DNA of 64,000 nt from Clostridia bacterium (GCA_035628995.1 DASPIR010000034.1:62001-126000); one strand, 5' to 3'; counted from the stretch's first letter, positions 34,863 to 44,486 are shown. Translations and numbers: made by a program. Notes: generated by a model from the sequence alone, not told the origin.

Positions 34863-35680
34863 TTTATCACCTTTGTCACTAATAACCCTAAAAGCATGGG
34901 TATATCATTAAATTTTGCTACTAAAAGAAAAGCTGTCCATCCCAGTAAGTATATTATATCTATTTTATTAAGCTTATCGAGATTTACTCCATAGTACTGA
35001 TCTTGAAAGCCCCTCAGCTTCATAGCCTGATATAGTCTGAGTGCCCTATCATAGGTTCGCAGCAGCAGCAATCCAATCAAAGACCCCCAAACATTTCTGC
35101 TTATGCCCTTTTTGTATGGTGCTCTTATGGTATAGGCATTATATACCCTGGAGGTCTCTCCCATAAGCACTGATATGTATCTATAGGTTAAGAGAAGCTG
35201 GATTATGAATATTTGTGGTACGTGCAGTCTTTGCAAAGCAGCTGCAATCTTGTTCATACCTGTAGTAGCCAGCAGAAGCAAAGCCGCCGTTACTGTCAGT
35301 CCACATTTTATAAGCAATGAAGCAAAAGACAGCATGCCTGCCGAAATACCAATACCTCCTATAGCAACCACTATAGCCCTGTCTAAAAACGGATTGAATA
35401 TTCCAACCCCAATTACCAAGGGTGCCGCTATTGCTAGACCAACCAGTATTGGTTTAAGAGAAATATCTCCCACTGTCATTATGATAACTGGGTAAAAAAG
35501 CATGGGTAAAAGCCCCGATATATCATACTTATCGTAGGATACAACAACTAATAGGTATATAAAGGTTACAACCAGCTTTACTACAGGATTGGTCCTGTGA
35601 ATAGCAGTCTTTTTTTCAGCCAATTCATCCAGTATGAATATTTTGTAGTATGCCTTTGTTATATCCACCATATCTACCAA
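34859..35680 (-). CDS. ECF transporter T component (CbiQ/NikQ/LarQ)
   Basis: A 273-aa membrane permease that couples the ATPase to the substrate-binding component. About five hydrophobic segments. The coupling-helix motif occurs as TYRYISVLMGE followed by RAPYKKG, and as A-R-G-like AMKLRGFQDQYYG. It overlaps the ATPase gene by 4 bp and lies 53 bp downstream of the NikMN-type gene. Confidence 0.88.
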   Translation of the reverse strand: MVDMVDITKAYYKIFILDELAEKKTAIHRTNPVVKLVVTFIYLLVVVSYDKYDISGLLPMLFYPVIIMTVGDISLKPILVGLAIAAPLVIGVGIFNPFLDRAIVVAIGGIGISAGMLSFASLLIKCGLTVTAALLLLATTGMNKIAAALQRLHVPQIFIIQLLLTYRYISVLMGETSRVYNAYTIRAPYKKGISRNVWGSLIGLLLLRTYDRALRLYQAMKLRGFQDQYYGVNLDKLNKIDIIYLLGWTAFLLVAKFNDIPMLLGLLVTKVIK

Positions 35681-35733
35681 TCCCCATAGCTATTTATTTG
35701 CAGGGCATGCCTGCTTCGGACTGCTATGTATTA

Positions 35734-36741
35734 TCATCGATTCTTTTTCTTAGTCAAGACCTTTATTATTATACCAACACAAGCTGCTAGAAACAAGGTT
35801 ATTGCTGACCCCACTACTCCGGAAATACTGGTGCCTGCTTGCTTTGGCGCTTCTGCACCTGACTTGAAACTGTAATGCGGCAAAATAGCAAGTTTATTTT
35901 GTATAGCGGAAAGCATTTGACTCAGCTCACTGCCTTGTTTCAGCTCTCCCTGCCCTGCTGAATTTTGCAAAGACCATTCCAATCCATCAGGATTGCCGGA
36001 TGCATACCAGGATAATATACCTCCGATTACTAAGGCTGCAATTATCAATGACAACAAAATTCTTTTGAAGGGAACATTGCCGCCAGTAGTCTTTGAACCA
36101 CCAGAACCTTCTATCAGTTCAGGCCTGGCCTTCCAGATAAAGTTGATCACCGCTGCGGTTATTAAGCCTTCAACTACACCGATAGCAAGATGGATTGACT
36201 GCATCAGCAGTAAGAATGTCGTGAAGGGAAGCTCCAGCTTTCCTGATAGCATTGTCTGAACAACAACACTAAAAGCCCCCAATTGCAATCCTACTATAGA
36301 AGCCAACATAGATGCCCAAGTAATACGTATTGTAGAATAGCCTTTTGTTAAAATCCTTTTGTATATAAAGGGATAGGCTATAAAGCAAGTATAAAAGCCC
36401 ATGTTAAATATATTGCAGCCCAGAGCCAGCAAGCCTCCATCTGCAAAAAATAATGCTTGAATGGTAAGTACCGCTGCCATAGCCAAAAAACCTGCATAAG
36501 GGCCGAGAATAGCTGCTAAAAGCATACCTCCGCCCAAATGTCCGCTTGATCCTGTACCTGGTATAGTGAAATTTATCATTTGAGTCGCAAATATAAAGGC
36601 TCCCATGACTCCCATCATAGGTATTTTAGTATCATCCATGTCACTTTTAATTCTATTTATGGAGTCATTCCCCACCTTTGCAGCAGCAATATACATCACT
36701 CCACCAACCAAAGGCGTTATTAGCGCATCTGCCATGTGCAT
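35734..36741 (-). CDS. Fused CbiM-CbiN-type metal-binding component (NikMN/LarMN)
   Basis: Substrate-capture component of a nickel/cobalt ECF transporter, 335 aa with about eight membrane helices. The start at 36741 gives Met-His-Met-Ala-Asp; in NikM/CbiM the N-terminal Met-His bind the metal, which supports this start over one 9 codons upstream whose codons hold the ribosome binding site GGGAGGA. The GSSGHLGGGML and GFYTCF motifs are typical. The C-terminal 110 residues (PDGLEWSLQ..., then a TM helix) correspond to NikN/CbiN fused in frame. The LarE neighbour points to nickel. Confidence 0.88.
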   Translation of the reverse strand: MHMADALITPLVGGVMYIAAAKVGNDSINRIKSDMDDTKIPMMGVMGAFIFATQMINFTIPGTGSSGHLGGGMLLAAILGPYAGFLAMAAVLTIQALFFADGGLLALGCNIFNMGFYTCFIAYPFIYKRILTKGYSTIRITWASMLASIVGLQLGAFSVVVQTMLSGKLELPFTTFLLLMQSIHLAIGVVEGLITAAVINFIWKARPELIEGSGGSKTTGGNVPFKRILLSLIIAALVIGGILSWYASGNPDGLEWSLQNSAGQGELKQGSELSQMLSAIQNKLAILPHYSFKSGAEAPKQAGTSISGVVGSAITLFLAACVGIIIKVLTKKKNR

Positions 36742-36803
36742 GTCAACGTTCCTCCCATTAAAAAACAATCATCCTAATGCAGCATTCAGCCCAATTGCTC
36801 CTG

Positions 36804-37619
36804 CTAATCCCTGTGCAATTTGCCCAATACCTCATTTAAACTGCCTGTTCTGTAGCCGATCAAATCCATAGAAACATATTGAAAACCTATTTCTTTCAAT
36901 TTGCTATCAATGGCTTTATTCAAGTCTTCTGTAAATATCCTTTTAATATCCTCAGGTACAAGCTCAATCCTTGCCAGCTTGCCGTGACATCTCACTCTCA
37001 ACTGTGTAAAGCCAAGGCTTCTTAAATATGCTTCCGTCTTATCCACCATACTAAGCTTTTCTTCTGTTATCTCCTCATAATATGGTACTCTGGAGGCAAG
37101 GCAGGCTAGACTCGGTTTATTCCAAGTATTAAGCTTCAACTCTTTAGAAAGCTCTCTTATCTCACTTTTCCCAAGACCGCTAAGCTTAAGAGGGCTCAAC
37201 ACCTTAAGCTCCTGCAGCGCTTTCAGTCCTGGTCTATAATCTCCCTCATCATCTGCATTTGTACCATCCACTACTACTGCTATGCCTTTTTCCTTCGCTC
37301 TTTCAAGTATCTCTTCAAATACCTTATGCTTGCATATGTAGCACCTATCACTAGGATTTTCCTTAAAGCCCGGTATTTCTAATACATTCTTCTTAATAAA
37401 AATATGATTTACATCCATAGCAGCCAGAAACTTTTCCGTCTCAGCCAGCTCTTCTCTTGGCGTTACACTAGAAAGTATTGTTATAGCCAAAACATTTTCT
37501 TTACCCAGGGTATCCAAAGCCACCCTTAAAAGAAAACTGCTGTCCACTCCACCTGAATATGCTATGGTAGCTTTTCCGTAGCTTCTTAACAATTCCTGCA
37601 ACTTCGCGAACTTTTCCAC
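36804..37619 (-). CDS. larE: LarE, sulfur transferase of nickel-pincer cofactor synthesis
   Basis: PP-loop ATP pyrophosphatase that thiolates the pyridinium precursor of the NPN cofactor of lactate racemase and relatives, 271 aa. The PP-loop is SGGVDSSFLL (about 21). Besides the usual cysteine in SLACLASRVPYY it has DRCYICKHKVFE, a CxxC pair. Three cysteines are the mark of the [4Fe-4S] LarE type described in Thermotoga, against the single sacrificial cysteine of Lactobacillus. It heads a minus-strand unit with the transporter genes. larA, larB and larC are not in the window. Confidence 0.92.
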   Translation of the reverse strand: MEKFAKLQELLRSYGKATIAYSGGVDSSFLLRVALDTLGKENVLAITILSSVTPREELAETEKFLAAMDVNHIFIKKNVLEIPGFKENPSDRCYICKHKVFEEILERAKEKGIAVVVDGTNADDEGDYRPGLKALQELKVLSPLKLSGLGKSEIRELSKELKLNTWNKPSLACLASRVPYYEEITEEKLSMVDKTEAYLRSLGFTQLRVRCHGKLARIELVPEDIKRIFTEDLNKAIDSKLKEIGFQYVSMDLIGYRTGSLNEVLGKLHRD

Positions 37620-37797
37620 TTGTTTCCTCCTTTAACGCATAGTCCCTTACCGACAACCACCCCATTTTATACTATTATAATTTGTCACACATACAATTAC
37701 CAGATAAAATAAAGTAATACCACAAATTACCACATACCTGTAAGTTTACATAATTCGTTATAAGTCCTATAATATTCTTAAGACAGGAGGTAGCAAA

Positions 37798-38457
37798 TTG
37801 AATATAGTACTGAGAAAACTCATATATAACGAGTCTGAGATACACCTGATAACTTGGAACGGAAGCCCTTGTTTCATGGTGTCCGAGATAAATAAAGCGC
37901 TTGACGGTGCTAATAAGGAAGATATGTCATTATACTTACGGCATAATGTTATATCAGTTAAAGGCATCGATTATGATGTAATACAAAATGCAGAAGCACG
38001 TGCACTAAGGAGTAGCTTAGAAGAAAGCGGAGTTGTAAAAAAATTTGCGAAAGTCATGATTGTATACTTTGCCGGGCTGCGCAAATACTTTGAATTCAGA
38101 AGGACAATTCAGGTTAAGGATTTTAGTAATTATCTGATAAAGAATAAAGTATTCATAGCTGAAGATGAAACAAGTAACAAGTTAATACCAAGTATTTCTG
38201 CCCCTCTGCCCGATTCAGCCAGTCAAAGTGTGAAGACTGCACCAACGGCAATACCGGATAACAATATTGGCTATAAAGGATACTCTGAATTTTATAGGCA
38301 TATTGCTTTTATGGAGGAGTTCGTTAGCTCAATAAATAAGCTGAACATCTCACCTGACAAATCTATTGCTTTTACAATGGATATGGTCAAATTCCTCGAA
38401 GACAACGGCATGCAGCCTCAGAAACTACTTGCGCAGATAAAAAAATGGATAGTATAA
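37798..38457 (+). CDS. BRO-N-like hypothetical protein
   Basis: A 219-aa protein. It starts at TTG, with AGGAGG 8 nt upstream and no ATG near. Residues 1-60 recall the BRO-N domain of phage antirepressors (LITWNGSPCFMVSEINKALDGANK). A basic helical region follows, then a linker with Pro/Ala/Thr and a helical C terminus (YRHIAFMEEFVSSINKL). The BRO-N assignment rests on pattern only. The stop codon lies in the loop of the terminator hairpin. No phage genes adjoin. Confidence 0.55.
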   Translation: MNIVLRKLIYNESEIHLITWNGSPCFMVSEINKALDGANKEDMSLYLRHNVISVKGIDYDVIQNAEARALRSSLEESGVVKKFAKVMIVYFAGLRKYFEFRRTIQVKDFSNYLIKNKVFIAEDETSNKLIPSISAPLPDSASQSVKTAPTAIPDNNIGYKGYSEFYRHIAFMEEFVSSINKLNISPDKSIAFTMDMVKFLEDNGMQPQKLLAQIKKWIV

Positions 38458-38470
38458 AACTATCCATTTT
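38443..38470 (+). terminator. Terminator overlapping the BRO-N-like gene's stop codon
   Basis: AAAATGGATAGT-ATAAA-ACTATCCATTTT, perfect 12-bp stem. The TAA stop (38455-38457) falls in the loop. Confidence 0.8.
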
Positions 38471-38571
38471 AACAGTTTGTCCGAACCTTTCAACTTTCAC
38501 AACATATTATATAGCAAACAACAAACCTTCTTGGGTTGTTTCATAAATAGAAATAAGGAGTGCTAAACTAG

Positions 38572-39336
38572 ATGACATCCACAGAATTTGTTACTATTGC
38601 TATTCTTGCAAAGGATAAGGCCCATGTATTGCCCTTGTACCTTAACCAGATTGAGAACCAGACTTACCCTGCATCCAAGATAAAGCTCTATATACGTACA
38701 AACAATAACTGGGACAATACTGCTGCTTTGCTTGAGCAGTGGGTAAAACGAGTCAGGGACAGGTATTCAGAGGTTTACTTTGATTCCAGTGATGTTGAGG
38801 AACCTGTACAAAACTACGCTCCTCATGAATGGGTTTCATTGAGGTTAAAGGTGCTGGCACGACTTCGCCAGGAATCGATAGATTGGGCAAAAGCGAAGGG
38901 AACCCATTACTTTGTAGTTGATTGTGACAACTTTGTCGTCCCAGAGACTCTTGAAATGCTGCTATCCACAGGTTTACCGGTTGTTGGACCAATGCTTCAT
39001 GATGGTGATGACCCCCTACGCCTTTTTTCCAACTATCACCCTGAAACTGATGAAAATGGCTACTACAAGCATTCGGATACTTTCTGCGACATATTCAACC
39101 AAAAGATCAAAGGCCTTATCGAGGTGAATTTAGTTCACTGTGCCTACCTGATACGCAATGAAGTACTGGATTATGTCAAATACGATGATGGCAGCGGGCG
39201 CCATGAATATGTGATATTCAGCGATGTTCTGAGGAAATCGGGTATACCGCAGTATATAGACAACCGCCGCTATTATGGGAAACTTACATTCTGTGATACA
39301 GAGGAAGAATTCAAGTCAAAGAACATTGAAATATAG
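38572..39336 (+). CDS. Glycosyltransferase, GT-A fold, procollagen-galactosyltransferase-like
   Basis: A 254-aa nucleotide-sugar glycosyltransferase. The opening TIAILAKDKAHVLPLYLNQI with QTYPASKIKLYIRTNNNWD resembles the N-terminal GT2-like domain of collagen galactosyltransferases. The metal-binding D-x-D is in FVVDCDNFVVP (about 122), and later VGPMLHDGDDP and the acidic EYVIFSDVLRKSGI follow. The acceptor is unknown. GGAG precedes the ATG. Single gene. Confidence 0.8.
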   Translation: MTSTEFVTIAILAKDKAHVLPLYLNQIENQTYPASKIKLYIRTNNNWDNTAALLEQWVKRVRDRYSEVYFDSSDVEEPVQNYAPHEWVSLRLKVLARLRQESIDWAKAKGTHYFVVDCDNFVVPETLEMLLSTGLPVVGPMLHDGDDPLRLFSNYHPETDENGYYKHSDTFCDIFNQKIKGLIEVNLVHCAYLIRNEVLDYVKYDDGSGRHEYVIFSDVLRKSGIPQYIDNRRYYGKLTFCDTEEEFKSKNIEI

Positions 39337-39441
39337 TCAGGTTTTAGGGTTAGTTAAACTAGTGAGTATTTGTAAACAAATAATAGTATTGCTTGTGGAA
39401 AATAAAGGACTGGCATACTTACTGCAACGGTAATTTTAGCC

Positions 39442-39470
39442 TTGAAATATCATCATTTATGCCATATAAT
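39442..39470 (+). promoter_or_regulatory. Promoter of the RND efflux operon
   Basis: TTGAAA (39442-39447), 17-bp spacer, TATAAT (39465-39470). The -10 box lies inside the palindrome at 39457-39501. Confidence 0.8.
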
Positions 39471-39501
39471 AGTTATAATATATAACCATTATATGGCATA
39501 A
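39457..39501. promoter_or_regulatory. Operator palindrome of the RND operon
   Basis: TTATGCCATATAATAGTTATA - ATA - TATAACCATTATATGGCATAA, 21-bp arms with one mismatch, covering the -10 box. Likely binding site for the MarR regulator encoded at 43912. Confidence 0.7.
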
Positions 39502-39548
39502 AATATTTTAGTACCATTTAATCAAGCTTAATGTAAAGGTGGGGGAAA

Positions 39549-42500
39549 ATGAATATAACCGAACTATCCGTTAAAAGGCCAACTGCTATAATAATCCTGG
39601 TTGCCTTGTTTATCGGTCTGGGTGTCATGGGCTATATGAGCATTGGGGCAGACCTGTTTCCTTCTGCGAACACGCCAATAATGGCCATTCAGACGACCTA
39701 TGCCGGCGCGAGTGCTGAAGAGATTGAAAAGGATATCGTCAAACCCATTGAAGATGCCGTATCCGGCATCAGCGGTATCGACAGCATCCATTCTACAGCA
39801 GGAGAGGGTTATGGCTACAGCGTCTTGCAGTTTTCCATGTCTACTGATCCAAATACGGCAGTCATAGATGTGCAGAAGGCTGTAGACGGCGCGATTGACA
39901 AATTGCCCGAGGATGCCTCAAGACCAGTGATTCACAAGTACAATATCAATGATTCTCCTATTCTTATTCTCTCCGTTTCAGGTTCGCAGGCTTATGAGGA
40001 GCTGTATAAGGAAGCGGACAGGATCAAGCAGGCGGTTGAAAAGCTGCCCGGAGTAGGAAATGTCACACTCCGCGGTGCTTATAAGAAGGAGCTCTCCATA
40101 AAGCTGGACAAGACAGTTCTGGAATACTATGGCATCGATGTGAGCACTGTCATTTCAAAGCTCAAGGCAGAAAATTTGAATATACCTGCCGGACAGATCC
40201 AACAGGCTGCAAGAAATAAGACTGTCAGATTATTGGGGGAGTTTGAGAACATAAATGAAATAAAAGATCTCCGCATTCCTCTGTCAACCGGTGGGAATGT
40301 TCGTATGGACGATATCTCCGACATAGAGCTGCAGTACCCTGCCGCTGAGGATATTGTAAGGCTTAACAGCAAGCCCTCCATAGGAATTCTTATTCGCAAG
40401 CAAAGTGATGCCAATATCGTGGCTACTGCCAATAAAGTAAAAAATGAGCTTGAAGCTCTGAAAGGGACCTTATCTCCCGGTACCGACCTGGTAATCGCTG
40501 AGGATTCCACCTATTTCATCAATTCCTCCTTGGGGGAGACCAAAAGAAATCTGGTGGAAGGAATCATTACTACAGCAATCGTACTTTACCTCTTTCTGAG
40601 GAGTTGGCGTTCCTCGCTGATCGTGCTTATTGCCATACCAACCTCATTAATTTCCACCTTTTTTGCCATGTATGTGCTGAATTTCACCTTCAACATTGTC
40701 TCCCTTACTGCGCTGGCTCTCTGTGTTGGCATATTGGTAGACGACTCTATAGTTGTTCTGGAAAATATACATAGGCATATGAATATGGGCAAGGATCATA
40801 TAACAGCTGCCATAGACGGACGTGCGGAAATAAGCCTTGCTGCCATTGCCATCACTCTTTGCGATGTCGTTGTCTTTGCACCAATAGCCTTTATGACAGA
40901 CCTGGTAGGCCAATTTTTCAGGCAGTTCGGCCTCACAGTGGTTTTCGCCACCTTGTTCTCCCTTTTTATATCCTTCACCTTGACACCATTGATGGCGTCC
41001 AGAATATATAAAAAGTCCGGTGGTATAGGAAAACCTGACGAAGAACACAGTGAAAACCAAGGAAAGCTTTCGAAGCTTTTTGATAAATATGCCAAACCGG
41101 CCTACAGCAGCTTTCTAGTCTGGTGTCTTGACAACAGATGGAAGATTGTCAGCATTGTTATGGCAGGAGTCGTATTCAGCGCTGCTCTCATCCCCCTTGG
41201 TGTTATAGATGCTGAGTTCCTGCCGAAGTTTGATCAGAGCAAGCTTAACGTGAGTCTGAGCTTGACTCCGGGCTCCAGTCTGGAAAAGACCAATGAAAAA
41301 ACCAAGCAGGTAGAGGAGCACCTCAAGTCCATGCCTGAGGTCAAGGAGTTTTTTACAACTGTAGGGGCTGAAAGCAATGAGGCTGCAGCAGAAATCAATA
41401 TCAATCTGGTAGACAAGAACAAAAGAAAGAAGAATGTATCACAGCTGGCCAAGGAGCTTAGAGGCTGGGGGAAGAGTATTACAGGAATCAGCTTCTCCGT
41501 TTCAGAGCCCAGTATAGTGGGGCAAACCTCGGTAGCCGGTGCAAAGCCTGTAATACTGAATATAACGGGTACAGATACAGAGATTTTGAAGGGTGTATCC
41601 AGAGAGGTAGAGGACATAGTCCGGTCAGTGTCCGGCGCAGTTGACATAGACAACTCCATAAGGGCAAGCCAGCCGGAAATAAAAGTTAAAATAGACAGAC
41701 TTGCAGCGTCAGAATACGGAATCTCCATTGCCGGCCTGGCTTCAACCCTGAGGACTGCCATCGCAGGTACCGAGGCTGGTGTGTTCAGGCAAAACGGGGA
41801 TGAATACGACATAATAGTGAGCTTCAATAAGGATCAGGTAAGAACCCCCGGTGATATTGGAGCTATAAAGGTGATCAGTCCGGCAGGTCAGCCGATCTCT
41901 CTGAGCCAGATTGCCGAGATATACCAGTCTGATAGTCCTCAGGAAGTACTGAGGCTTGATCGGCAAAAGGTCGTAACAATATCTGCAAACCTTCAAGGAA
42001 GGGCTCTAAGTGATGCAAATGGTGAAATCACAGAAAAGCTCAAGATCTTGAAGCTGCCCTATGGCTATCAGATAAAACTGAGCGGTGATCAGGAGAACAT
42101 GACAGACTCCTTTTCTTCCTTCATCAAGGCATTAGTCGCATCGATCCTTCTCATTTACATGATACTGGTTGTGCTATATGAATCGTATCTTACACCTTTA
42201 ATCAGGATGCTTTCCCTACCCTGTGGCATCATAGGCGCTTTGCTTGCTCTGGCAATAACGGGGAAAACGCTGAATCTCATATCCCTTATAGGTATCATCA
42301 TGCTGGATGGTTTGGCTTCAAAGAATGGAACCTTGCTAATTGACTATGCCAATACACTTATGAAAAGAGGACTGCCACTTAGGGAAGCGTTGCTGGAGTC
42401 AGGGATCACAAGGCTGAGGCCGATTATAATGACATCCATAACCATGATCATGGGAATGATGCCCTTGGCATTGGCCTTGGGCGAGGGCAGCGAAATAAAA

Positions 42501-42668
42501 TCGGGCATGGCAGTTGCGTTGATTGGCGGACTAATAACTTCAACACTTCTCTCTCCCGTTCTGCTCCCTGTAGTATATACCCTAATGGATGATTGGAAAA
42601 ATCATATCCACCGTAAGCGCAGTAAAAATACCAATATTAACGGAGGTGCCACAAATGAAACAGTCTAG
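39549..42668 (+). CDS. RND-family efflux permease
   Basis: Proton-driven multidrug exporter of the AcrB/HAE1 superfamily, 1039 aa. It has the 12-helix layout with two large extracytoplasmic loops. Starts LSVKRPTAIIILVALFIGLGV. The proton-relay Asp pair is in CVGILVDDSIVVLEN (about 400). The GxxxD-type and TM11 region GLASKNGTLLIDYAN are present. Gram-positive RND pumps work without an outer-membrane channel, and none is encoded here. It overlaps the adaptor gene by 14 bp. Confidence 0.93.
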   Translation: MNITELSVKRPTAIIILVALFIGLGVMGYMSIGADLFPSANTPIMAIQTTYAGASAEEIEKDIVKPIEDAVSGISGIDSIHSTAGEGYGYSVLQFSMSTDPNTAVIDVQKAVDGAIDKLPEDASRPVIHKYNINDSPILILSVSGSQAYEELYKEADRIKQAVEKLPGVGNVTLRGAYKKELSIKLDKTVLEYYGIDVSTVISKLKAENLNIPAGQIQQAARNKTVRLLGEFENINEIKDLRIPLSTGGNVRMDDISDIELQYPAAEDIVRLNSKPSIGILIRKQSDANIVATANKVKNELEALKGTLSPGTDLVIAEDSTYFINSSLGETKRNLVEGIITTAIVLYLFLRSWRSSLIVLIAIPTSLISTFFAMYVLNFTFNIVSLTALALCVGILVDDSIVVLENIHRHMNMGKDHITAAIDGRAEISLAAIAITLCDVVVFAPIAFMTDLVGQFFRQFGLTVVFATLFSLFISFTLTPLMASRIYKKSGGIGKPDEEHSENQGKLSKLFDKYAKPAYSSFLVWCLDNRWKIVSIVMAGVVFSAALIPLGVIDAEFLPKFDQSKLNVSLSLTPGSSLEKTNEKTKQVEEHLKSMPEVKEFFTTVGAESNEAAAEININLVDKNKRKKNVSQLAKELRGWGKSITGISFSVSEPSIVGQTSVAGAKPVILNITGTDTEILKGVSREVEDIVRSVSGAVDIDNSIRASQPEIKVKIDRLAASEYGISIAGLASTLRTAIAGTEAGVFRQNGDEYDIIVSFNKDQVRTPGDIGAIKVISPAGQPISLSQIAEIYQSDSPQEVLRLDRQKVVTISANLQGRALSDANGEITEKLKILKLPYGYQIKLSGDQENMTDSFSSFIKALVASILLIYMILVVLYESYLTPLIRMLSLPCGIIGALLALAITGKTLNLISLIGIIMLDGLASKNGTLLIDYANTLMKRGLPLREALLESGITRLRPIIMTSITMIMGMMPLALALGEGSEIKSGMAVALIGGLITSTLLSPVLLPVVYTLMDDWKNHIHRKRSKNTNINGGATNETV

Positions 42669-43899
42669 GCGGATGATACATAAATGGATTTCTCTGCTCC
42701 TGATTGCAGCCCTAACCTTGCTCCCCTTGGTTGGGTGCAGCAAAAATCAGGAAAACACGCAAACCGTAAAAAATGTAAAAGTCACTGAGGTAAAAAAGTC
42801 ATCTATAAGCATTGCTGTCGAATATGCGGGAAAGGTCACTCCCCTTGAAGAGGTAACCATAGCTTCAAAGCTGCCGGGTAAGGTTGAGCTGGTTAAGGCA
42901 GATGTCGGCAGTCAGGTGCAAAAGGGCGATCTGCTGTTCAGCCTGGATGTCAAATCGGTAAATGCGCAGCTCAATCAATCAAAAGCAGCTGTTGTCAATG
43001 CACAAGCAAACCTGGTGAGAGCAAGTGATTCCTCAGTTGTTCAGCAGGTCACGCAGCTGGAAGCGGCAGCTAACCAGGCACAGCTGCAATACGACGATGC
43101 CAGGCGCAGCTATGAGAGGGTACAGACGATGTACACCTCTGGTGCAGTCTCCAAGCAGCAATTGGAAGCTGCAGAAACCTACTTTAAAAACGCAGAAATT
43201 CAGCTGAACTCTGCAAAGGATGGTTTAAGAATCCTGAATGAAAAGGCAGCACCCCAGACTGCTGCAATAGCATCAGCCCAGTTGGAACAGGCGCAGGCAG
43301 CTTATGAGTCTGCTTCTATTCAAGTCAGTGACTCCGCTGTCACCGCACCGATTACCGGAGTTGTATCAATGCGCAGTATCGATGAAGGTGAATTTGTCGC
43401 AACCGGTATACCGGTTTTTACTGTGATCAACTCAAAAACTCTAATCATATCAATCAGTGTGCCTGATACAGTAGTTGAAAAACTCTATACCGGTGAGCAG
43501 GTACCCATGAAAATAACCGCGCTGTCGAAAAGCGAGTTTACAGGCATCATAGATACCATAAGCCCCACTGCCGATCCCAAAACCCAGGCTTATACTGTCA
43601 AGCTCAGGCTTGAAAACCCTGACAATGTAATCAAGCCGGGCATGTTGGCCAAGGTAATACTGCCGCTGGAGAGCAAGGAAGGTATAATAGCCGTGCCAAA
43701 TGAAGCAATCTTTGTAGCCGATGCGATTCAATATGTGTTTCTTGTCGAAGCTGGAAAAGTCAAAAAAATCTCAGTCGAGACCGGACTCTCCAATGATAAA
43801 ATCACTGAGGTTACTGAAGGCTTGTCAGAAGGAGCTGCAATTATAACAGAAGGGCAAAGCTTCTTGAATGACGGTGAAAAAGTGAGCATAATCAAATAG
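42655..43899 (+). CDS. RND efflux periplasmic-adaptor-type lipoprotein
   Basis: Membrane-fusion protein of the HlyD/AcrA family, 414 aa. The lipoprotein signal is LLIAALTLLPLVGCS (Cys about 26). The lipoyl half-motifs (VEYAGKVTPLEEVTIASK, then VTAPITGVVSMRSIDEGEFV) flank a long coiled-coil hairpin rich in Gln/Ala. A beta-barrel and membrane-proximal domain follow. The ATG at 42655 is preceded by GGAGG and lies inside the permease gene, giving coupled translation. An upstream ATG at 42589 would add 22 residues with no signal peptide sense. Confidence 0.92.
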   Translation: MKQSRRMIHKWISLLLIAALTLLPLVGCSKNQENTQTVKNVKVTEVKKSSISIAVEYAGKVTPLEEVTIASKLPGKVELVKADVGSQVQKGDLLFSLDVKSVNAQLNQSKAAVVNAQANLVRASDSSVVQQVTQLEAAANQAQLQYDDARRSYERVQTMYTSGAVSKQQLEAAETYFKNAEIQLNSAKDGLRILNEKAAPQTAAIASAQLEQAQAAYESASIQVSDSAVTAPITGVVSMRSIDEGEFVATGIPVFTVINSKTLIISISVPDTVVEKLYTGEQVPMKITALSKSEFTGIIDTISPTADPKTQAYTVKLRLENPDNVIKPGMLAKVILPLESKEGIIAVPNEAIFVADAIQYVFLVEAGKVKKISVETGLSNDKITEVTEGLSEGAAIITEGQSFLNDGEKVSIIK

Positions 43900-43911
43900 G
43901 AGGACATACTG

Positions 43912-44364
43912 ATGAAAAAATCGAGAGATGAATATCTAATGAGTGATTCCATATTGTTCTATCCGATACAGTATAGCAATTATGTGAACTATATCTATAG
44001 CCTCGTGGGAGAACCAAATACCCCGAAGGTATATGTCCTGATCCTGCTCACCCTAAAAAAATTCGGGCCCATGCCTATTTCCAAGATTGGAGAGTGGATC
44101 GGCATTGCAAAACCCAATATGACGTCAGTTATTTACGGATTGACGGAAAAAGGCTGGATCAGAAGAAACTCATCCTCAACGGATAAAAGGATAATAAATA
44201 TTGAAATGACAGAGACAGGCAAAGAGTATTTGAATGATCTTATAGAAAGATTATACCCCATCATGCAGGAGCAGTTTGCAAAGCTAAGCGATGAGGATGT
44301 GGAGAAAATGGTATCCTCCCTGGAATTCCTCGTAACGATAGGGCAGAAGCTTATCAAAGCTTAA
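43912..44364 (+). CDS. MarR-family regulator of the RND operon
   Basis: A 150-aa winged-helix regulator. The HTH is in GPMPISKIGEWIGIAKPNMTSVIYGLTEKGW and the wing in RRNSSSTDKRIINIEMT. It is third in the pump operon, 12 bp after the adaptor gene with GGAGG before its ATG. It probably represses the operon through the palindrome over the -10 box and is relieved by pump substrates. Confidence 0.9.
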   Translation: MKKSRDEYLMSDSILFYPIQYSNYVNYIYSLVGEPNTPKVYVLILLTLKKFGPMPISKIGEWIGIAKPNMTSVIYGLTEKGWIRRNSSSTDKRIINIEMTETGKEYLNDLIERLYPIMQEQFAKLSDEDVEKMVSSLEFLVTIGQKLIKA

Positions 44365-44406
44365 GTGTCCACAGCTTCTGCAGCGGTAACTTGGTGCATA
44401 TCTAGG

Positions 44407-44468
44407 GTGCCAGTCTGTCAACTTATCAACTTACTCAGAAATAAGCTAACAAGTTGACAGACTGGCAC
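44407..44468. repeat. MITE-like palindromic element, copy 1
   Basis: 62 bp with 18-bp terminal inverted repeats (GTGCCAGTCTGTCAACTT). It is 60/62 identical to the copy at 49416-49477. Related ends stand beside an IS3-family transposase remnant at 51185-51328. It lies between the convergent marR and gltS genes, where it may also act as a terminator. Confidence 0.8.
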
Positions 44469-44486
44469 GTAACTTTTCTAGTCATC

